Positions 5,186 through 7,566 of a stretch of 7,566 nt of DNA are shown here, one piece after another. How positions within the stretch are numbered: position 1 is the first letter of the stretch; the number at the start of each line of letters is the position of its first letter. The translations under genes were made by a program, and so were the position numbers. This DNA is from Legionellales bacterium UBA4722. Lineage in GTDB: Bacteria; Pseudomonadota; Gammaproteobacteria; DSM-16500. The stretch is from contig DHJK01000005.1 of the NCBI GenBank assembly GCA_002404295.1, positions 1-7,566 of the forward strand. Reading direction: 5' to 3'. Below the pieces are notes generated by a model. The model made no database searches, had not been told where the DNA came from, and was given only the letters and a program-made list of their open reading frames with translations.

Positions 5186-6394
5186 ATGAAAAAAGCATTT
5201 ATAAAACATCTTAGCAATGAAACTGAAAAACTTCAGCAAGCTGGATTATATAAAACAGAACGTACCATTACTTCGCAACAACAGGCAGAAATTACCATTC
5301 AGGGTGGTGCAGAAGTTTTAAACTTTTGCGCAAATAATTATCTAGGATTAGCGAATCATCCTGCTCTTCTAAAAGAGGCCAAACAAGCCATCGATGAACA
5401 TGGTTTTGGCATGTCTTCAGTACGTTTTATCTGCGGCACACAAAACATCCATAAAGAACTTGAAGCACGCATTAGTCAATTCTTAGGGATGGAAGATACT
5501 ATTCTTTATTCTTCTTGCTTTGATGCGAATGGCGGTTTGTTCGAAACATTGTTCAATGAAGAAGATGCCATCATCAGTGATGCATTGAATCATGCCAGCA
5601 TTATTGATGGTATTCGTCTCTGTAAAGCAAAACGGTTACGTTATAATAATAATGATATGGCTGATCTTGAAAAAGCATTAATAGAGGCAAAAGATTGTCG
5701 TTTTCGATTAATTGCAACTGACGGTGTTTTTTCGATGGATGGCATCGTTGCCAATTTACCTGCTATTTGTGATTTGGCTGATCGCTATGATGCGCTTGTG
5801 ATGGTTGATGACTCTCACGCAGTAGGCTTTATGGGGAAAAATGGCCGTGGCACGCATGAGTATCACAATGTCATGGGGCGTATTGATATCATGACAGGCA
5901 CATTAGGTAAAGCATTAGGCGGTGCATCGGGTGGATATACCAGCGCAAAGCGTGAAATTGTGACTTGGTTACGACAACGTTCACGTCCTTATTTATTTTC
6001 TAATACGCTGGCGCCTGTTATTGCAGACACTTCCATTAAAGTACTAGATTTACTAGAAACAAGTCATGATCTCATCAAGAAAGTGCATGAGAATAGCGCT
6101 TATTTCCGAAAAGGTTTAACAGAACTTGGTTTTAATTTAATTCCGGGTGAACATCCCATCATTCCAGTCATGCTAGGTGATGCAACACTCGCAAAAACCA
6201 TGGCGGATGAATTACTTAAACAAGGTATTTATGTCATTGGTTTTTCATACCCGGTCGTACCTTTAGAAAAAGCGCGTATCCGTACGCAAATATCTGCAGC
6301 ACATACTAAACCACAGCTCGATAAAGCACTTGCTGCATTTAAAAAAGTAGGACAACAATTAGGGGTGATAAAACAACATGAAAGCCTTAGCTAA
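5186..6394 (+). CDS. kbl: 2-amino-3-ketobutyrate coenzyme A ligase (glycine C-acetyltransferase)
   Basis: This is a PLP enzyme of the alpha-oxoamine synthase family, 402 residues against about 398 in E. coli. In the cytoplasm it cleaves 2-amino-3-oxobutyrate with CoA to glycine and acetyl-CoA, the second step of threonine degradation. Visible motifs are NFCANNYLGLANHP near the N-terminus, ATDGVFSMDG, the cofactor-contacting VDDSHAVGFMG (Asp208, His211) and the PLP lysine in TLGKALGGASGGY (Lys242). These sit two residues before the E. coli positions throughout, so the catalytic core looks intact. The start is supported by GAGGAG at 5175-5180, five bases before the ATG. It lies 13 bases behind a secreted glucanase gene and overlaps tdh by 17 bases, so translation of the pair is probably coupled. 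Close paralogues such as BioF and HemA are less likely because of the tdh partner. Confidence 0.96.
   Translation: MKKAFIKHLSNETEKLQQAGLYKTERTITSQQQAEITIQGGAEVLNFCANNYLGLANHPALLKEAKQAIDEHGFGMSSVRFICGTQNIHKELEARISQFLGMEDTILYSSCFDANGGLFETLFNEEDAIISDALNHASIIDGIRLCKAKRLRYNNNDMADLEKALIEAKDCRFRLIATDGVFSMDGIVANLPAICDLADRYDALVMVDDSHAVGFMGKNGRGTHEYHNVMGRIDIMTGTLGKALGGASGGYTSAKREIVTWLRQRSRPYLFSNTLAPVIADTSIKVLDLLETSHDLIKKVHENSAYFRKGLTELGFNLIPGEHPIIPVMLGDATLAKTMADELLKQGIYVIGFSYPVVPLEKARIRTQISAAHTKPQLDKALAAFKKVGQQLGVIKQHESLS
6361..6367 (+). promoter_or_regulatory. Ribosome binding site for tdh inside the kbl coding region
   Basis: AGGGGTG lies ten bases before ATG 6378, within the last codons of kbl. It supports the overlapping start, which also gives the exact family N-terminus MKALAKLKAE. 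Confidence 0.6.
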
Positions 6395-7403
6395 ATTAAA
6401 AGCAGAACCAGGTATTTGGTTAACTGATGTGCCCATTCCTAAAGTTGGGCCTAATGATGTATTAGTTAAAATCACAAAAGCATCGATTTGCGGTACTGAT
6501 GTACATATTTATAATTGGGATGAATGGGCGCAGGAAGTGATACCAGTGCCTTTAGTCATTGGCCATGAGTTTGTAGGTGAAATTGTTGAGTTGGGTCAGG
6601 AAGTCACCAGTTTTAAAATAGGCGATAGAGTATCCGGTGAAAATCATGTCGCTTGTGAATATTGCCGCAATTGTCGTGCGGGTCGGCGTCATATTTGTCG
6701 TAAAAATGAAAGTATTGGTGTGAACCGGCAAGGATGTTTGGCTGAGTATTTGTTAATTCCCTCTGTGAATGTCTACGCTATACCCTCCGATATTTCTGAT
6801 ACCATTGCTGCCATTTTAAATCCACTGGGTAATGCTGTGCATACTGCTTTGGCGTTCAGCTTGCCGGGTGAAGATGTTGTGATTACCGGTGCAGGCCCCA
6901 TTGGAATGATGACAGTCGCAGTGGCGCGTCATGCTGGCGCAAGACATATTGTGATCACTGATGTGAATGATTACCGTTTGGAGATGGCAAAAAAAATGGG
7001 GGCGTCGCTTGCGATCAATACAACTAAAACTACCTTAAAAGAAGCAATGGATACGTTAGGGATGCGAGAAGGATTTGATGTAGGTTTAGAAGTGTCAGGG
7101 AATCCGATTGCATTTAATGGAATGCTGGATGCAATGAACCATGGCGGCAAAATCGCCTTGCTTGGGTTTCTGCCGCAACAGACACAAATTAATTGGAATC
7201 ATATTATTTTGAAGGGACTGGAAATAAAAGGTATCTATGGACGAGAAATGTTTGAAACATGGTACAAAATGATTTCTATGTTGCAAAGTGGGCTGGATGT
7301 GTCTCCGGTGATTACGCATGAGTTTTCTATAGAGCAATATGAGGATGCGTTTGAGGTGATGCGGTCGGGTAAAAGTGGGAAGGTGATTTTGAATTTGGAG
7401 TGA
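6378..7403 (+). CDS. tdh: L-threonine 3-dehydrogenase, zinc-dependent
   Basis: This cytoplasmic NAD-dependent medium-chain dehydrogenase oxidises L-threonine to 2-amino-3-oxobutyrate, which Kbl then cleaves. Its 341 residues equal the E. coli length, and the two align without obvious gaps. The catalytic zinc site has Cys38, His63 and Glu64; the threonine-site His90 is present; the structural zinc cysteines are 93, 96, 99 and 107; the NAD-binding GxGxxG is at 171-176 (GAGPIG). The family signature GREMFETWYKM is near the C-terminus. One departure is notable: residue 148, an Asp in the E. coli enzyme linked to the proton relay near the zinc, is Asn here (AAILNPLGNAV). The ATG at 6378 overlaps kbl by 17 bases and gives the full conserved N-terminus. 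The last part of the gene is visibly richer in G and T than the genes upstream. Confidence 0.96.
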   Translation: MKALAKLKAEPGIWLTDVPIPKVGPNDVLVKITKASICGTDVHIYNWDEWAQEVIPVPLVIGHEFVGEIVELGQEVTSFKIGDRVSGENHVACEYCRNCRAGRRHICRKNESIGVNRQGCLAEYLLIPSVNVYAIPSDISDTIAAILNPLGNAVHTALAFSLPGEDVVITGAGPIGMMTVAVARHAGARHIVITDVNDYRLEMAKKMGASLAINTTKTTLKEAMDTLGMREGFDVGLEVSGNPIAFNGMLDAMNHGGKIALLGFLPQQTQINWNHIILKGLEIKGIYGREMFETWYKMISMLQSGLDVSPVITHEFSIEQYEDAFEVMRSGKSGKVILNLE

Positions 7404-7448
7404 TGCCACTACAACCTTAAATGAATATTTCGCGATACCGCTTAGAAC

Positions 7449-7471
7449 ACCTCTCCCCTTGTGGGAGAGGT
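7449..7471. repeat. 9-bp perfect hairpin after tdh
   Basis: ACCTCTCCC (7449-7457) pairs perfectly with GGGAGAGGT (7463-7471) around the loop CTTGT. A further GGTGAGGGG at 7488-7496 could compete for the left arm. CTCTCCC-loop-GGGAGAG palindromes followed by GGTGAGGGG are, from memory, a widespread type of intergenic repeat in gammaproteobacteria. It begins 45 bases after the tdh stop and has no T-run, so a terminator role is uncertain. Confidence 0.75.
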
Positions 7472-7502
7472 CGGCTTGATGCGACTGGTGAGGGGTGCTT
7501 TT

Positions 7503-7534
7503 AGCGGCGCTGTGTTTTAATTTTAAAAGCCGCT
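7503..7534 (+). terminator. Weak candidate terminator beyond tdh
   Basis: AGCGGC (7503-7508) pairs with GCCGCT (7529-7534) across a 20-base AT-rich loop, and a CTTTTTG stretch follows about a dozen bases later. The long loop and displaced T-run make this weak, but nothing better is visible between the tdh stop and the window end. Confidence 0.25.
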
Positions 7535-7566
7535 TAGAAAATTATCTTTTTGATTTTAGTCTACGC

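Larger units (their letters stand above)
7438..7539. repeat. 10-bp direct repeats bracketing a palindromic intergenic element
   Basis: CCGCTTAGAA occurs at 7438-7447 and again at 7530-7539, enclosing 82 bases. The enclosed DNA starts CACCTCTCCCC, and GGTGAGGGGTG at 7488-7498 is nearly its inverse. The arrangement resembles a small element with flanking duplications, but no transposase or relative is visible. Confidence 0.5.

Noticed and set aside
6591..6600. Extra copy of the GGGTCAGG repeat head inside tdh
   Set aside because: The short match falls in conserved tdh codons (LGQEV) and has no palindromic partner, so it is coincidental.
7095..7409. Minus-strand 104-residue frame over the end of tdh
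   Set aside because: It is opposite strongly conserved tdh sequence, and its residues have the look of an antisense reading.

Overview
The window looks like a chromosomal segment of an AT-rich gammaproteobacterium. Three conserved genes point this way: sdhE (the assembly factor that promotes flavinylation of succinate dehydrogenase) and a kbl-tdh threonine-degradation pair very close to the enterobacterial proteins. The low GC and intergenic palindromes would suit the Legionellales (Legionella/Coxiella relatives), but that is an inference. I see no rRNA, tRNA, CRISPR array, transposase gene or replication origin.

Layout from left to right. Bases 1-840 are the 3' part of a secreted GH16 beta-glucanase gene (+), open at the left edge, so its start is outside the window. 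It converges, with a 4-base gap, on sdhE (845-1099, -). A divergent 122-residue lysine-rich protein of unknown function follows (1176-1544, +). Bases 1545-2016 are non-coding. They hold a cluster of related palindromes: a perfect 43-bp tandem duplication, one inverted copy that closes a 28-bp stem, and a diverged second hairpin with the same 12-base loop. A good sigma70-type promoter lies just beyond. Bases 2017-2349 encode only the first third of a UbiA-family prenyltransferase, almost certainly a truncated remnant. Next is a complete membrane acyltransferase of family 3 (2408-3586), then a perfect 8-bp-arm palindrome, then a secreted GH17 glucanase with an unassigned cysteine-containing C-terminal region (3649-5172). 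Kbl (5186-6394) starts 13 bases after the GH17 stop, and tdh (6378-7403) overlaps kbl by 17 bases. The last 163 bases carry a second, unrelated palindromic repeat bracketed by a 10-bp direct repeat.

How the genes may work together. Tdh oxidises L-threonine to 2-amino-3-oxobutyrate and Kbl cleaves this with CoA to glycine and acetyl-CoA, so these two form a pathway unit. The GH16 and GH17 enzymes are both exported and both belong to families that act on beta-1,3-glucans, which suggests use or remodelling of laminarin-like, callose-like or fungal-type polysaccharide, or processing of a self-made glucan. The acyltransferase could decorate a glycan, but no direct link is visible. The tight linkage of a secreted glucanase to the threonine operon, the truncated UbiA gene, the palindrome cluster and an Asp-to-Asn change at Tdh residue 148 are the points most worth a second look. 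I found no clear evidence of a wholly new system.
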